Shown: positions 18,379 through 28,883 of the stretch, in pieces
Layout of the letters: each line of letters starts with the position of its first letter
Numbering within the stretch: the stretch's first letter is position 1
Assembly: GCA_009703125.1 (NCBI GenBank)
Contig: WLGS01000007.1
Location: forward strand, 1 to 33,780
Source of the DNA: Actinomycetota bacterium
Lineage (GTDB): Bacteria; Actinomycetota; Acidimicrobiia; Acidimicrobiales; Ilumatobacteraceae
DNA: 33,780 nt
Direction of reading: 5' to 3'
The notes under the pieces: model-generated
Told to the model about the DNA's origin: nothing
Databases searched by the model: none
What the model saw: only the letters and a program-made list of their open reading frames with translations
Program-made: the position numbers and the translations under genes

Positions 18379-21300
18379 CTATTTCTTCACTGTGCGAGTA
18401 CGCCCAGTAGTAGAGACCTTCTTGTGAGCAGCCTTGGAGACCGATGCCTTGGGTGTAACCGTCTTACTGGATGTAGATGAATCCGCTTTGACTGTTGGCG
18501 TCTTCTTGGTTTTGGCGGGCTTCTTTGACCCCTGCGGGACGGGCGGCTCCATGCCCAATAATGGCGCAAGAAAGCGTGCGGTATGACTGGCCGCACTGCG
18601 TGCTATCTCTTCTGGAGTCCCTTCGGCGACCACAAGACCACCGCCCCGCCCACCTTCTGGACCCAAATCGATTATCCAGTCCGCAGTCTTGATGACATCC
18701 AGATTGTGTTCAATAACCAATACGGAGTTTCCTTGATCAACCAGACGAGACAGCACAGTTAACAAACGTCGAACATCCTCAAAATGCAACCCCGTAGTGG
18801 GCTCGTCCAAAAGATAGAGCGTGTGCCCAGTAGATCGCTTGGCCAATTCACTTGCCAGCTTCACACGCTGTGCTTCTCCACCCGACAACGTAGGAGCCGA
18901 CTGTCCTAAACGAACATAACCAAGTCCCACATCGACAAGAGTTTGCATGTAGCGAGCAATATTGGGTTGATTGGAAAAGAACTCAAGAGCCTCCGATATC
19001 GGCATGTCGAGAACTTCAGCGATGTTCTTTCCCTTGAACGTAATCTCCAGAGTGTCTCTGTTGTACCTTGCTCCCTTACACACCTCACACGGCACGTACA
19101 CATCTGGAAGAAAGTGCATTTCAATCTTGATCGTGCCATCTCCTGAACACGCCTCGCAACGACCTCCATTAACGTTAAAACTGAAACGTCCAGGTTGGTA
19201 ACCACGCACTTTTGCTTCGGGAGCTGCAGCAAATAGCTTTCGAATAGAATCAAAAACTCCTGTGTACGTTGCCGGATTAGAACGAGGAGTTCGACCAATC
19301 GGTGATTGATCCATATCGATGATCTTGTCGATTGCGTCAATACCCTCCACACTCCTGTGCTTACCTGGCGACTCTTTACTCTTGTAAATCTTTTGCATCA
19401 TGGCAGGCAGCAAGATGTCACGAATGAGTGTGCTCTTTCCACTTCCGGACACACCGGTTACGGAGACAAAACATCCAAGTGGAATCTGTACGTCAATGTC
19501 TTGAAGGTTGTGTTCCCTCGCGCCACGAATTACCAATTTTTCACCTGGAGGCGTACGGCGTACTTTGGGCACTGCAATGGCAGAGCGTCCCGATAGATAC
19601 TGACCAGTCACCGAATCTTTTACTTTTACGATTCCATTAACAGGACCGCTGTACACAACTTCACCGCCGTGTTCACCCGCACCCGGGCCAATGTCGACTA
19701 TCCAATCGCTCTCACGAATGGTGTCTTCGTCGTGCTCCACCACGATCACTGTGTTGCCGAGATCTCGCAGTCGCACCAAGGTGTCGATCAATCTCTTGTT
19801 GTCTCGTTGGTGCAGACCAATACTGGGCTCATCAAGCACATACAAAGTGCCGACCAAACCAGATCCAATCTGGCTTGCTAAGCGAATGCGCTGTGCCTCA
19901 CCGCCAGCTAATGTCCCCGCAGAACGAGACAATGTCAAATAATCAAGACCCACATCAAGCAGGAATCCGAGGCGCGCATTGATCTCTTTCGTCACACGTT
20001 CGGCAATCATGGCGTCTCTGTCGCTGAGCACTAGTCCTGCAAGAAACTCCGCAGACTCACCAATGGGCAAATCACACACATCAGAAATGTGCCTTCCATT
20101 GATGGTCACAGCTAACGAGGACGGCTTCAGCCGTGCACCCTCACACTCTGGGCATGGCACTTCGCGCATGTACGACTCGAACTGTTCACGAGTCCAATCC
20201 GATTCGGCGTCAACGTGACGACGCTTAATCCATGGAATGACACCTTCATATGTAGTGCTGAATTGACGCACTTTCCCAAAGCGGTTTCGATACTTGACCT
20301 GCATTGCACCGGCTTTGCCGTGCAGCACAAGTTTTTGTTGTTTTGCAGTCAACTTTGACCACGGCTTATCGATAGCAATTTCTTCTTGCTCACACAACGC
20401 AACCAACATGCGATGAAAATATTGAGTGTGTGCACTTCTCCATGGCGCTAGCGCCCCATCAGACAAAGACATAGAAGGATCAGGTACAACCAACTCGGCG
20501 TCCACTTCAAACTTGGTACCTAGGCCATCGCAATGTTCACAAGCACCGTAGGGCGAGTTAAAGGAGAAGTTACGAGGTGCTGGCTCTTCGAAGCTGGCGT
20601 CACATTGGGGGCAGGCCAGATGTTGACTAAAGGTGAGCACCTCGCCCTCTTCACCGTCGGCGCCCACAAGGTCTATACACGCCACACCTTCGGCCATCTT
20701 GAGAGCGGTCTCCAAAGAATCTGTGAGCCGACGTTCAATATCATCACGACGTACGAGACGGTCCACAATGATGTCAATTGTGTGATTCTCGTATCTCGCC
20801 AACTTTTCATTGGATTGAAGAAATTCACCGATATCCCACACCGTGCCGTCGATGCGCGCGCGTACGAAACCTTGACCCGCGATGTCGGCAAGCAATGTGT
20901 CGTATTCGCCTTTGCGTCCACGTACAACCGGGGCGAGAACCTGAAAGCGTGTGCCCTCCTTCAACTTCATGACGCGGTCAACAATCTGTTGTGGGGTCTG
21001 ACGCTGGAGGGCTATTCCGTCCGCTGGACAATGCTGGACACCAATGCGCGCGTACAACAATCTCAAGTAGTCATAAATCTCTGTGATAGTTCCCACAGTG
21101 GAGCGCGGATTTCTAGATGCAGATTTCTGATCGATGGAGATTGCGGGAGACAACCCTTCAATCACATCGACATCAGGCTTATCCATTTGTCCCAAGAACT
21201 GACGTGCATACGCCGACAAGCTCTCTACGTAACGACGCTGCCCTTCTGCATAAATGGTGTCAAAAGCAAGAGAACTTTTACCACTGCCCGACAACCCAGT

Positions 21301-21390
21301 AAAGACGATGAGCTTGTCGCGTGGAAGCTCAAGACTTACGTTCTTCAGATTGTGTTCTCGAGCGCCTCGAACAATGATTTTTTCTGACAC
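18379..21390 (-). CDS. uvrA: Excinuclease ABC subunit A with a basic C-terminal tail
   Basis: Damage-sensing ATPase of nucleotide excision repair, 1003 aa. It has two ABC modules: Walker [10 protein letters not shown] and GVSGSGKST, and signatures [13 protein letters not shown] and [13 protein letters not shown]. Zinc modules appear as CPQC...CEHC and CEAC...CEVC pairs. It begins [20 protein letters not shown], typical for the family. The last 50 or so residues (after GMEPPVP) are rich in Lys, Thr and Ser with few hydrophobics, extending the protein beyond the usual 940-970 aa and predicted to be disordered and DNA-binding. It lies 20 bases after uvrB and 2 bases before uvrC. Confidence 0.97.
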   Translation of the reverse strand: MSEKIIVRGAREHNLKNVSLELPRDKLIVFTGLSGSGKSSLAFDTIYAEGQRRYVESLSAYARQFLGQMDKPDVDVIEGLSPAISIDQKSASRNPRSTVGTITEIYDYLRLLYARIGVQHCPADGIALQRQTPQQIVDRVMKLKEGTRFQVLAPVVRGRKGEYDTLLADIAGQGFVRARIDGTVWDIGEFLQSNEKLARYENHTIDIIVDRLVRRDDIERRLTDSLETALKMAEGVACIDLVGADGEEGEVLTFSQHLACPQCDASFEEPAPRNFSFNSPYGACEHCDGLGTKFEVDAELVVPDPSMSLSDGALAPWRSAHTQYFHRMLVALCEQEEIAIDKPWSKLTAKQQKLVLHGKAGAMQVKYRNRFGKVRQFSTTYEGVIPWIKRRHVDAESDWTREQFESYMREVPCPECEGARLKPSSLAVTINGRHISDVCDLPIGESAEFLAGLVLSDRDAMIAERVTKEINARLGFLLDVGLDYLTLSRSAGTLAGGEAQRIRLASQIGSGLVGTLYVLDEPSIGLHQRDNKRLIDTLVRLRDLGNTVIVVEHDEDTIRESDWIVDIGPGAGEHGGEVVYSGPVNGIVKVKDSVTGQYLSGRSAIAVPKVRRTPPGEKLVIRGAREHNLQDIDVQIPLGCFVSVTGVSGSGKSTLIRDILLPAMMQKIYKSKESPGKHRSVEGIDAIDKIIDMDQSPIGRTPRSNPATYTGVFDSIRKLFAAAPEAKVRGYQPGRFSFNVNGGRCEACSGDGTIKIEMHFLPDVYVPCEVCKGARYNRDTLEITFKGKNIAEVLDMPISEALEFFSNQPNIARYMQTLVDVGLGYVRLGQSAPTLSGGEAQRVKLASELAKRSTGHTLYLLDEPTTGLHFEDVRRLLTVLSRLVDQGNSVLVIEHNLDVIKTADWIIDLGPEGGRGGGLVVAEGTPEEIARSAASHTARFLAPLLGMEPPVPQGSKKPAKTKKTPTVKADSSTSSKTVTPKASVSKAAHKKVSTTGRTRTVKK

Positions 21391-21410
21391 GTGCTAAGGC
21401 TACCCACTTG

Positions 21411-23438
21411 CTAGCGGGCGTCTCGTAACTCACGGCGTAAGTCATTGATCTCATCCCTGAGACGGGCGGCATACTCAAACTTCAACTCCGTTGCCGCCTC
21501 TCGCATCTCGTCTTCCAACGTCTGAAGAAGACGCTGGAGTTCATTCTGTGGCAGTGATTTCACTTCCTGCTTAATCTTGTCCCGCTCACGATTCTTTCTC
21601 TGCCCTTTCCCTGGGACTGGCGCTGTGTCAGAACCCAAATTAAGAACTGACAAAATGTCCCCGACAGCTTTCCTAATTGTCTGTGGATTGATCCCATGCT
21701 CAAGGTTGTAGGCAACTTGCCTCTCACGCCGCCTCTTGGTCTCCCCAATAGCGCGTTCCATAGACGGAGTGATTTTGTCTGCATACATGATTACTTGACC
21801 CGCCACATTTCGCGCGGCGCGACCAATCATTTGAATCAAAGATGTTTCACTACGAAGAAAGCCCTCTTTATCTGCGTCCAAGATTGCAACTAGGGAGACC
21901 TCCGGCAAGTCCAGACCCTCACGCAATAGGTTGATGCCCACAAGAACATCAAATTCCCCTAAACGAAGTCCGCGCAAGATCTCAATACGCTGAAGGGTCT
22001 CGATGTTGGAATGTAGATAACGCACATTCAGGCCCTGCTCTAGAAGATATTCCGTGAGATCTTCTGCCATCTTCTTGGTCAAAGTTGTGACCAGGACTCG
22101 GTCACCCATCTCCACTCGACCTTGCACCATCTCTACAAGATCATCAATCTGACCCTTCGTAGGACGCACAATAACTTCCGGGTCAACAAGACCTGTGGGG
22201 CGAACAATCTGCTCCACAACCCTGGCGCTGTGTTTCAACTCGAAAGGAGCTGGAGTGGCAGAAAGGAAAATACATTGATTGATTCTCTCCATCGTTTCTT
22301 CAAAACGAAGCGGCCTGTTATCACGGGCACTTGGCAACCGAAAACCGTGTTCCACCAAGGTGTCCTTGCGGCTGCGATCGCCCGCATATTGGGCATGCAA
22401 CTGGGGAACCGCAACATGGCTTTCGTCAATAATGAGAAGGAAGTCTTTGGGAAAATAATCCAACAAAGTGAACGGGGGTTCACCCGGTTTACGACCATCT
22501 ATATGCATCGAATAATTCTCAATACCGTTGCAGTAACCCATTTCTTGAATCATCTCTAGGTCATATTGAGTACGCATCCGTAACCGCTGCGCCTCGAGTA
22601 ATTTGCCCTGAGACTCAAAGTGGGAAAGTTGCTCTTGCAGTTCCTTTTCAATCCCTTGAATTGCAGCTCGAAGACGATCGTCACCTGCCACATAGTGCGT
22701 CGCTGGAAAAATCACCACACTGGAAACATCTGAAAGAGTCTCACCTGTCAATGGGTCAATCATCGTGATGCGCTCAATAGTGTCACCGAACATTTCAATA
22801 CGCACTACAGATTCCTCGTAGGCGGGATGAACTTCAACCGTGTCGCCTCGCACTCGGAAGTTGCCACGACCCAAAGTCATATCGTTACGATCAAACTGAA
22901 GATCAACGAGACGACGCAAGATACTGCGTTGGTCGTAGTCGACCCCTACATGCAGATCAAGCAGTTGTCCCTTGTACTCGGCTGGGTCACCCATGCCGTA
23001 GATGCACGACACCGATGCCACCACGATTGTGTCTCTGCGAGTAAGTAATGCCGCAGTGGCCGAATGCCGAAGACGATCAATCTCATCGTTTATCGAGGAA
23101 TCCTTTTCGATGTAAGTGTCACTCGTCGGTATGTAGGCCTCAGGTTGGTAGTAGTCGTAGTAGCTCACGAAGAATTCCACTCGATTGTGAGGGAAGAATT
23201 CCTTCATCTCCTGGGCAAGCTGGGCAGCCAGGCTCTTGTTAGGAGCCAAGATCAATGTGGGGCGCTGCGTCTTCTCAATCGTCCAAGCCATAGTCGCCGA
23301 CTTACCTGAACCTGTGATTCCCAACAAGGTCTGGAATCGTTCCCCCGCATCTAACCCAGCAGAAAGCTCAGCTATTGCTTTTGGTTGATCTCCCGCAGGT
23401 GCGAAATCTGAGATGACCTCGAATCTCACATCAGTCAT
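21411..23438 (-). CDS. uvrB: Excinuclease ABC subunit B
   Basis: Damage-verifying helicase-like subunit of nucleotide excision repair, 675 aa. Motif I is [12 protein letters not shown], the beta-hairpin region shows [15 protein letters not shown], motif II is LLIIDESHV, motifs V and VI are [17 protein letters not shown] and QMIGRAARN, and the C-terminal UVR domain is [20 protein letters not shown]. It starts 9 bases after coaE and is followed by uvrA and uvrC, so the three subunits are made from adjacent genes. Confidence 0.97.
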   Translation of the reverse strand: MTDVRFEVISDFAPAGDQPKAIAELSAGLDAGERFQTLLGITGSGKSATMAWTIEKTQRPTLILAPNKSLAAQLAQEMKEFFPHNRVEFFVSYYDYYQPEAYIPTSDTYIEKDSSINDEIDRLRHSATAALLTRRDTIVVASVSCIYGMGDPAEYKGQLLDLHVGVDYDQRSILRRLVDLQFDRNDMTLGRGNFRVRGDTVEVHPAYEESVVRIEMFGDTIERITMIDPLTGETLSDVSSVVIFPATHYVAGDDRLRAAIQGIEKELQEQLSHFESQGKLLEAQRLRMRTQYDLEMIQEMGYCNGIENYSMHIDGRKPGEPPFTLLDYFPKDFLLIIDESHVAVPQLHAQYAGDRSRKDTLVEHGFRLPSARDNRPLRFEETMERINQCIFLSATPAPFELKHSARVVEQIVRPTGLVDPEVIVRPTKGQIDDLVEMVQGRVEMGDRVLVTTLTKKMAEDLTEYLLEQGLNVRYLHSNIETLQRIEILRGLRLGEFDVLVGINLLREGLDLPEVSLVAILDADKEGFLRSETSLIQMIGRAARNVAGQVIMYADKITPSMERAIGETKRRRERQVAYNLEHGINPQTIRKAVGDILSVLNLGSDTAPVPGKGQRKNRERDKIKQEVKSLPQNELQRLLQTLEDEMREAATELKFEYAARLRDEINDLRRELRDAR

Positions 23439-23447
23439 GAGTCCACG

Positions 23448-24089
23448 CTATTTCGATGTTTCTGGTGGAATGACATTTCCTGCATCTGGACCTGCATGCT
23501 CCAGAGTCTGCATCCATTTCCACACCAGCTTCACCTGGGACTCTAAAGAAGCAAGGTCTCCACCGTTGTCGATAACCCAATCCGCAATCTCGCGACGCTT
23601 CTCACGCGAAGTTTGACGCTCGATACGACTACGCGCGTCTTGCTCGGACATACCTCGTTGAGACACGAGACGACCCACTGCCAATTCTGGGTCGATATCT
23701 ACAACGATCACCCCACTGAGACCACTGCGTGGATTCTCTGCCAGTAGTGGAATGTCCAGCACAACGACATTGTCACCCGCACGTTGCTCATCAATCAATC
23801 GCGCCATTTCGCGTCCGACCGCAGGATGAACAATCTTGTTCAAGTCAGCCAAAGCCTCGGCATTACCAAATACCTGGTTTGCAAGCTTTTGACGCAACAA
23901 TGAACCGTCCGAATCCAAAACATCATTGCCAAATCTCTCAGCGATGAGTTTCAGTAGAGGCTGACCTGGGGCTTGAAGTTGTCGCGTAATCGCATCAGCA
24001 TCCACAATCACAGCGCCATGAGACGCCAGCAGTTGTGACACTGTGGACTTGCCTGAACCAATCCCCCCGGTTAGACCGACAAGGATCAC
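23448..24089 (-). CDS. coaE: Dephospho-CoA kinase
   Basis: Phosphorylates the 3'-hydroxyl of dephospho-CoA in the last step of CoA synthesis. The 213 aa protein has the P-loop VGLTGGIGSGKSTVSQL, the DADAITRQL substrate loop, the LDIPLLAENP segment and the lid SQRGMSEQDARSRIERQTS. It lacks the extra UPF0157 domain found in mycobacterial CoaE. It lies 9 bases after rpsA, the common actinobacterial order rpsA-coaE-uvrB. Confidence 0.95.
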   Translation of the reverse strand: MILVGLTGGIGSGKSTVSQLLASHGAVIVDADAITRQLQAPGQPLLKLIAERFGNDVLDSDGSLLRQKLANQVFGNAEALADLNKIVHPAVGREMARLIDEQRAGDNVVVLDIPLLAENPRSGLSGVIVVDIDPELAVGRLVSQRGMSEQDARSRIERQTSREKRREIADWVIDNGGDLASLESQVKLVWKWMQTLEHAGPDAGNVIPPETSK

Positions 24090-24098
24090 CAGAATGAC

Positions 24099-25412
24099 CT
24101 ATTCAGCAGCAGGAGCGTCGGGCGCGACAGCCTCAGAGCCATCTGCCGTGGGCTGACCGTACTCCTTGTAGTACTCGGCCCATGCAGCTTCGCGTTCACT
24201 ATCGTCGCCACCGACCCAGTTGCCATGCTCGTCGACTTCGAACTGACCCTGATACTCAGCGGCCAATTCTCCGCCTTCAGCGGCTTGCTTAATTGAGATT
24301 GAGATACGACGACGCGCGAGGTCCAAATCGATGATCTTGACCCACAATTCTTCGCCTGGTGCAACTACTTGTTCGGCAGCCTCTACGTGATGAGCTGACA
24401 TTTCAGAGATGTGCACCAAACCTTCGATGCCGTCTCCTACCTGTACGAATGCACCAAACGGAACGAGCTTGGTGACGCGGCCATAAACCAACTGACCCAC
24501 TTCGTGCGAGTTAGCAAACTCTTGCCAAGGATCTTGTTGTGTTGCCTTGAGCGAAAGGCTGATTCGTTCGCGACTGAAGTCAACATCGAGAACCTGAACA
24601 GTCACAGGGTCACCAATCTGAACAACCTGTGAGGGATGCTCTACGTGCTTCCATGACAGTTCAGACACGTGGATGAGTCCATCCATGCCGCCCAAATCAA
24701 CGAAGGCACCGAATGCAACCACCGAAGATACTTTTCCTTGACGAATTTCGCCTGGCTTCAAATTGTTCAAGAAGTCATCGCGAGTTTCCTTTTGATTCTC
24801 TTCGAGGAATCCACGGCGCGACAACACAACATTGTTGCGATTTCGATCGAGTTCAATGATCTTTGCCTCAATGGTTTGACCAATGTAGGGCTGCAGGTCG
24901 CGCACGCGACGCAGTTCCACCAAGGATGCAGGAAGGAATCCGCGCAGACCGATGTCCACAATGAGTCCGCCCTTGACAACTTCGATGATGGTTCCTCGTA
25001 CGAAACCATCTTCTTCCTTCTTCTTCTCGATCTCACCCCAGGCCTTTTCGTACTGAGCACGCTTCTTTGAAAGAACTAGGCGACCCTCTTTGTCCTCAAG
25101 TGTGAGCACAAGAGCCTCAACTTTTTCACCGAGTGCAACGACGTCATTCGGGTTCACATCATTCTTAATCGCCAATTCGCGAGTTGGAATAACACCCTCT
25201 GTCTTATATCCGAATTCAAGCAACACACCATCGCGGTCAATCTTGACAACGGTTCCGGTCACTAACTGACCTTCTTTGAGTTCAACCATTGTTCCTTCAA
25301 TGGCATCCGCAAAAGATGTAGGAAGATCACGTTCTGTGATCTGGCGGGGTGTGTAGTTTCCTTCCGCATCGAAGGTTCCCATAGGGGCGGAAGTAAGTGT
25401 TGTATCGGACAA
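24099..25412 (-). CDS. rpsA: 30S ribosomal protein S1
   Basis: Ribosomal protein S1, which helps mRNA bind the 30S subunit. The 437 aa protein has four S1 OB repeats, starting near residues 48 (GQLVTGTVVKIDRDGVLLEF), 135 (GFVRGTIIEVVKGGLIVDIG), 220 (GEIRQGKVSSVVAFGAFVDL) and 305 (GQLVYGRVTKLVPFGAFVQV). Repeats 3 and 4 carry the DGLIHVSELSW and EGLVHISEMS motifs. The C-terminus is short and acidic (EAVAPDAPAAE). Four repeats is the usual number in actinobacteria; E. coli has six. It follows the frameshifted methyltransferase by 28 bases. Confidence 0.96.
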   Translation of the reverse strand: MSDTTLTSAPMGTFDAEGNYTPRQITERDLPTSFADAIEGTMVELKEGQLVTGTVVKIDRDGVLLEFGYKTEGVIPTRELAIKNDVNPNDVVALGEKVEALVLTLEDKEGRLVLSKKRAQYEKAWGEIEKKKEEDGFVRGTIIEVVKGGLIVDIGLRGFLPASLVELRRVRDLQPYIGQTIEAKIIELDRNRNNVVLSRRGFLEENQKETRDDFLNNLKPGEIRQGKVSSVVAFGAFVDLGGMDGLIHVSELSWKHVEHPSQVVQIGDPVTVQVLDVDFSRERISLSLKATQQDPWQEFANSHEVGQLVYGRVTKLVPFGAFVQVGDGIEGLVHISEMSAHHVEAAEQVVAPGEELWVKIIDLDLARRRISISIKQAAEGGELAAEYQGQFEVDEHGNWVGGDDSEREAAWAEYYKEYGQPTADGSEAVAPDAPAAE

Positions 25413-25440
25413 GGAATTGTTCTTTCGAGATGGATATTGA

Positions 25441-26192
25441 TTATGTATCTGTGGCCTCAGAAACCCGAGGGCCCACGGATTTCGTGAGCGGAGAAAACGC
25501 TACCACCAGAAATTCCGAACTTTCTATGCTCGGTTTTTCTGACCTATAGCTACCCGGGTCCACACTAAAAATCTGCTCAATTTCCAGGCCAGCTTGACGA
25601 CACATCATCCTGAGTTCTCGGGGGTGTAGCACCCAGTCCACAGGTCAACTTCTTCCGATGAGCCTGTGGAGTCGCGGATTTCGGTGCGTTCATGATTGAT
25701 GCCTGTATCGGCATCAAAGACCGCAGTTTCGAAGTATTTCACCACGAAGTACGAACTAAATGCTGACAATACCAATCGGCCGCCAGGCCGTAGGGCCGAT
25801 GCCATTTTCTGCACCACAACCGAATCCTCGTCTTGGGCAGTCATGAGTCCAAAGGCCCCCTGACATAGACAAATCACCAGATCAAATTCATTCATGAACT
25901 GCATGAATCGGGCGTCGAGACGTTCAAAACTCGCGCCGTCTATGTCCTCTGCATTGGCAAGATCAATAAAGGTCTGAGAGATATCAATCCCATGCACCAC
26001 ATAACCGCGTCGCGCAAGTTCATGACTGTGACGACCTGGACCACACCCCACATCGAGGATTCTCATACCGGGCGTCAATGACAATGTCTCTATGAGAAAG
26101 TCAACTTCTTGAGTTGTTCCCTTCGTGAACGAGTACCGCAAGTAGGCAGGGCCCATGAACTCGGCAAGTGGCTCAAACCAATGATCAGTCAT
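25441..26192 (-). pseudogene. SAM-dependent methyltransferase split by a one-base frameshift
   Basis: Two adjacent frames on the minus strand together make one class I methyltransferase of about 250 aa. The first (26192 to 25605) has motif I ILDVGCGPGRHSHELARRG, DFLIETLSL upstream and the motif III region LRPGGRLVLSAFSSYF. It loses the family sequence after LWTGCYTP. The second frame (to 25441) continues it with RELRMMCRQAGLEIEQIFSV and ESSEFLVVAFSP. The combined length is 752 bases, one short of a whole number of codons. The switch falls on a run of five C (G at 25620-25624 on the plus strand); six would restore the frame. This may be a real mutation, a sequencing or assembly error, or slippage. 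The gene lies 6 bases after polA and 28 before rpsA. Confidence 0.85.
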
Positions 26193-26198
26193 CTGTTG

Positions 26199-28874
26199 CT
26201 ACGACTTTGCGTCTGCCCAGGATCGACCCCACGCTGCATTCACTTCCAATGGCACCCGCAAAGACGCTGCATTTTTCATTTCATGAAGCACCAAGGGTCC
26301 CACTACTTCCACTTCGTTGTCAGGTACTTCGACAATCACTTCGTCATGCACCTGTAGAACAATGCGTGAGCCAAAACTGCCCTTCTCAAGAAGAGAATCA
26401 ATCCGAACAAGCGCGATCTTGAAAATGTCCGCTGCCAGTCCCTGAATTGCCGCATTCATCGCTTGTCGCTCACCGGCTTGACGCACTCGAAAGTTGTCAC
26501 TTCGAAGCTCTTCAATGGGGCGCCGACGACCAAAGAGTGTTTCGGTGTAACCCGTCTCACGAGCCAACTTGACAGCATCATCCATGTAATTCTTCACCCG
26601 CGGAAATGCAGCAAAGTATGCATTGAGAATTTCGGAAGCTTCATCGACACCGATTGCAAGACGCTGGCTGAGGCCGTACGCCTCCATACCGTATGCGAGC
26701 CCGTAAGAGACCATCTTCGCTTTTGATCTTTGGTCATGGCTTACTTTGTCGGGAGACACACCGAATACACGAGCCGCTGTTGCACGATGAATATCTTCAC
26801 CCGCATCAAATGCAGACACCAAACCTGGATCATCGGACAGATGAGCGATGCATCTCAACTCAATTTGGTTGTAGTCGGCCACAAGAAATTGCGCACCGGC
26901 TGGTGCAACGAATGCAGTGCGAAAGACGCGGCCCTCATCTGTGCGAACCGGGATGTTATGCAAGTTCGGTTTATCGCTTGTCAATCGACCCGTTCGTGCA
27001 ACAGCCTGATGAAATGTTGCGTGGATTCTTCCATCGTCTTGAACTTCCTGGAGAAGTCCTTCGGCATAGGTAGAACGCAGTTTCTCAACCTCTCGATACC
27101 TCAAAAGAGGTCCGATGAATTCCGGCCACTGATCATGAATTTTCTCCAACGTTGCCGCATCGGTACTAAATCCAGTCTTGGTTTTCTTCCCCGGCGCAAG
27201 ACCACGCTCGGTGAACAAAATTTCGCGTAGTTGAGTCGGCGAGTTCACATTGAATGTTTTTCCTGCTACCTCATACAAATGCTGCGTGATGTTGTGAGTC
27301 TCTTCGGTGAGTCTGTCCCTGATTCCTTGCAATACCGAACGATCTACACCAATGCCACAGAACTCCATCTTTGCAAGAACTCGAATAAGCGGGTTTTCGA
27401 TGTCACCATACAGAGAACTATTTCCCATCTCTGACAACTGAACGCGCAGCGAGCTGCACAAGGCTTCAATGAATAACGTTTCTTCGGCCGATTGCCGAAT
27501 GGCTTCATCACCAGAATTGCCGCCGAAATCAAACTGACCATCATCTTGAGAAGCTTCTGATGGGGTTTGACCAAGGATGTCTTCACATACATCGGTGAGG
27601 ACATAGCTTGACTTCGAGGGATTTACTAGATACGCACTAATTGCTGTGTCGAACGTGACGCCCTTGGCATCGATGCCGTCATGCAATAACGCATTCATTA
27701 ATCGTTTTGCATCATGTGCGACCAGCGAGGAAGATTGAGCGATTGCTTCGCTCACAGTACTTTCACGCAAGAGTTGTCGATCAACAAAATGCACAACACC
27801 TTCGTCGGAAGCAAAATGCACGGCACAACCTGCGAGAGTCTCGAATTTTCCCTGTGACTCGTAGACGCCACTGACATATTTTTCATCGGGACTCTGAAAA
27901 ATAACCAGCGCTTCACCTGGGGAGACACATCTGCGCACCTCCGACAATTTCTTCACGGTTGGTTCTACATCATCTGTGACTACAACTACATCAGATGTCC
28001 AGCCCTGTTTCTTTGCCACATCACTAAAGCGTTTCAACATTGTCGAGAATTCAAGAAATTCAAACTGTCGCTTCACTGCAGCAAGATCAGGATGTGGCTT
28101 CCAAGAATCAAAATCACACGAAATCGGCACATCGCGACGCAACAGCATCATCTCTGCATTACGCAACACACGCGTGCCGTGCTCTAAAAGATTGGCCCGC
28201 AATTTCGGAGTTTGAGATTCAGCATTCGCTAAAACACCTGACAAATCACCATATTGATTGATGAGTTTGGCTGCAGTTTTTTCCCCAACGCCAGGAACCC
28301 CATCAAGATTGTCGCTGGGATCACCTCTTAGAGCGGCGTAGTCCGCGTACTGCGACGGTGTGACTCCTGTTCGTTCAAAGATGCCTGCCTCGTCGTACAG
28401 GGCGTAATCGCTCACACCCCGCTTGTTATACAAGACCCTTATATAGGGATCATGTACAAGTTGATAGCTATCACGATCACCAGTCACGATGATGACGTCA
28501 TGACCCATCTCAGAAGCACGTGCTGCAACAGTGGCGATGAGATCATCGCCTTCAAAACCCGCTAGCTCCATCCAACTGATACCCATGTCATTGAGAAGCT
28601 CGCGAATAAGACCTAACTGTTGAAACAAAGTGTCAGGAGCCTTCTCTCTCTGCGCCTTGTATTCAGGAATAGCATCATGTCTAAACGTGGGTTCGGGCCT
28701 GTCAAAGACCACGAGCAGCGCATCCGGATTATGTTCCTTCGCAAGATTTAACAACATGGTGGTGAACCCATAGACAGCATTTGTGCTCTGCCCGCTGGCG
28801 TTCGCCATGTCTTCAGGCAGGGCGTAGAACGCACGATATGCAAGAGAGTTGCCGTCTAGGGCCATCACCTTCAT
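26199..28874 (-). CDS. polA: DNA polymerase I
   Basis: Repair and Okazaki-fragment polymerase, 891 aa. The 5' nuclease domain (about 1-290) has LDGNSLAYRAFYAL, LAGFEGDDLIA, VTGDRDSYQLV and the helix-hairpin-helix VPGVGEKTAAKLI. The middle domain (about 300-480) has the 3'-5' exonuclease fold, but I see no DxE motif, so proofreading is probably absent. The polymerase domain has motif A DYNQIELR (Asp667, with Asn at the usual Ser), motif B KMVSYGLAYG (Lys720, Tyr724) and motif C QVHDEV (Asp844). Tyr724 aligns with E. coli Phe762. It follows the ANTAR regulator by 9 bases. Confidence 0.97.
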   Translation of the reverse strand: MKVMALDGNSLAYRAFYALPEDMANASGQSTNAVYGFTTMLLNLAKEHNPDALLVVFDRPEPTFRHDAIPEYKAQREKAPDTLFQQLGLIRELLNDMGISWMELAGFEGDDLIATVAARASEMGHDVIIVTGDRDSYQLVHDPYIRVLYNKRGVSDYALYDEAGIFERTGVTPSQYADYAALRGDPSDNLDGVPGVGEKTAAKLINQYGDLSGVLANAESQTPKLRANLLEHGTRVLRNAEMMLLRRDVPISCDFDSWKPHPDLAAVKRQFEFLEFSTMLKRFSDVAKKQGWTSDVVVVTDDVEPTVKKLSEVRRCVSPGEALVIFQSPDEKYVSGVYESQGKFETLAGCAVHFASDEGVVHFVDRQLLRESTVSEAIAQSSSLVAHDAKRLMNALLHDGIDAKGVTFDTAISAYLVNPSKSSYVLTDVCEDILGQTPSEASQDDGQFDFGGNSGDEAIRQSAEETLFIEALCSSLRVQLSEMGNSSLYGDIENPLIRVLAKMEFCGIGVDRSVLQGIRDRLTEETHNITQHLYEVAGKTFNVNSPTQLREILFTERGLAPGKKTKTGFSTDAATLEKIHDQWPEFIGPLLRYREVEKLRSTYAEGLLQEVQDDGRIHATFHQAVARTGRLTSDKPNLHNIPVRTDEGRVFRTAFVAPAGAQFLVADYNQIELRCIAHLSDDPGLVSAFDAGEDIHRATAARVFGVSPDKVSHDQRSKAKMVSYGLAYGMEAYGLSQRLAIGVDEASEILNAYFAAFPRVKNYMDDAVKLARETGYTETLFGRRRPIEELRSDNFRVRQAGERQAMNAAIQGLAADIFKIALVRIDSLLEKGSFGSRIVLQVHDEVIVEVPDNEVEVVGPLVLHEMKNAASLRVPLEVNAAWGRSWADAKS

Positions 28875-28883
28875 GGGTCTGAA

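Noticed and set aside
20533-21387. Long open frame (284 codons) on the plus strand opposite uvrA
   Set aside because: Antisense shadow of the highly conserved UvrA N-terminus, with a Cys/His/Arg-rich translation and no family features.
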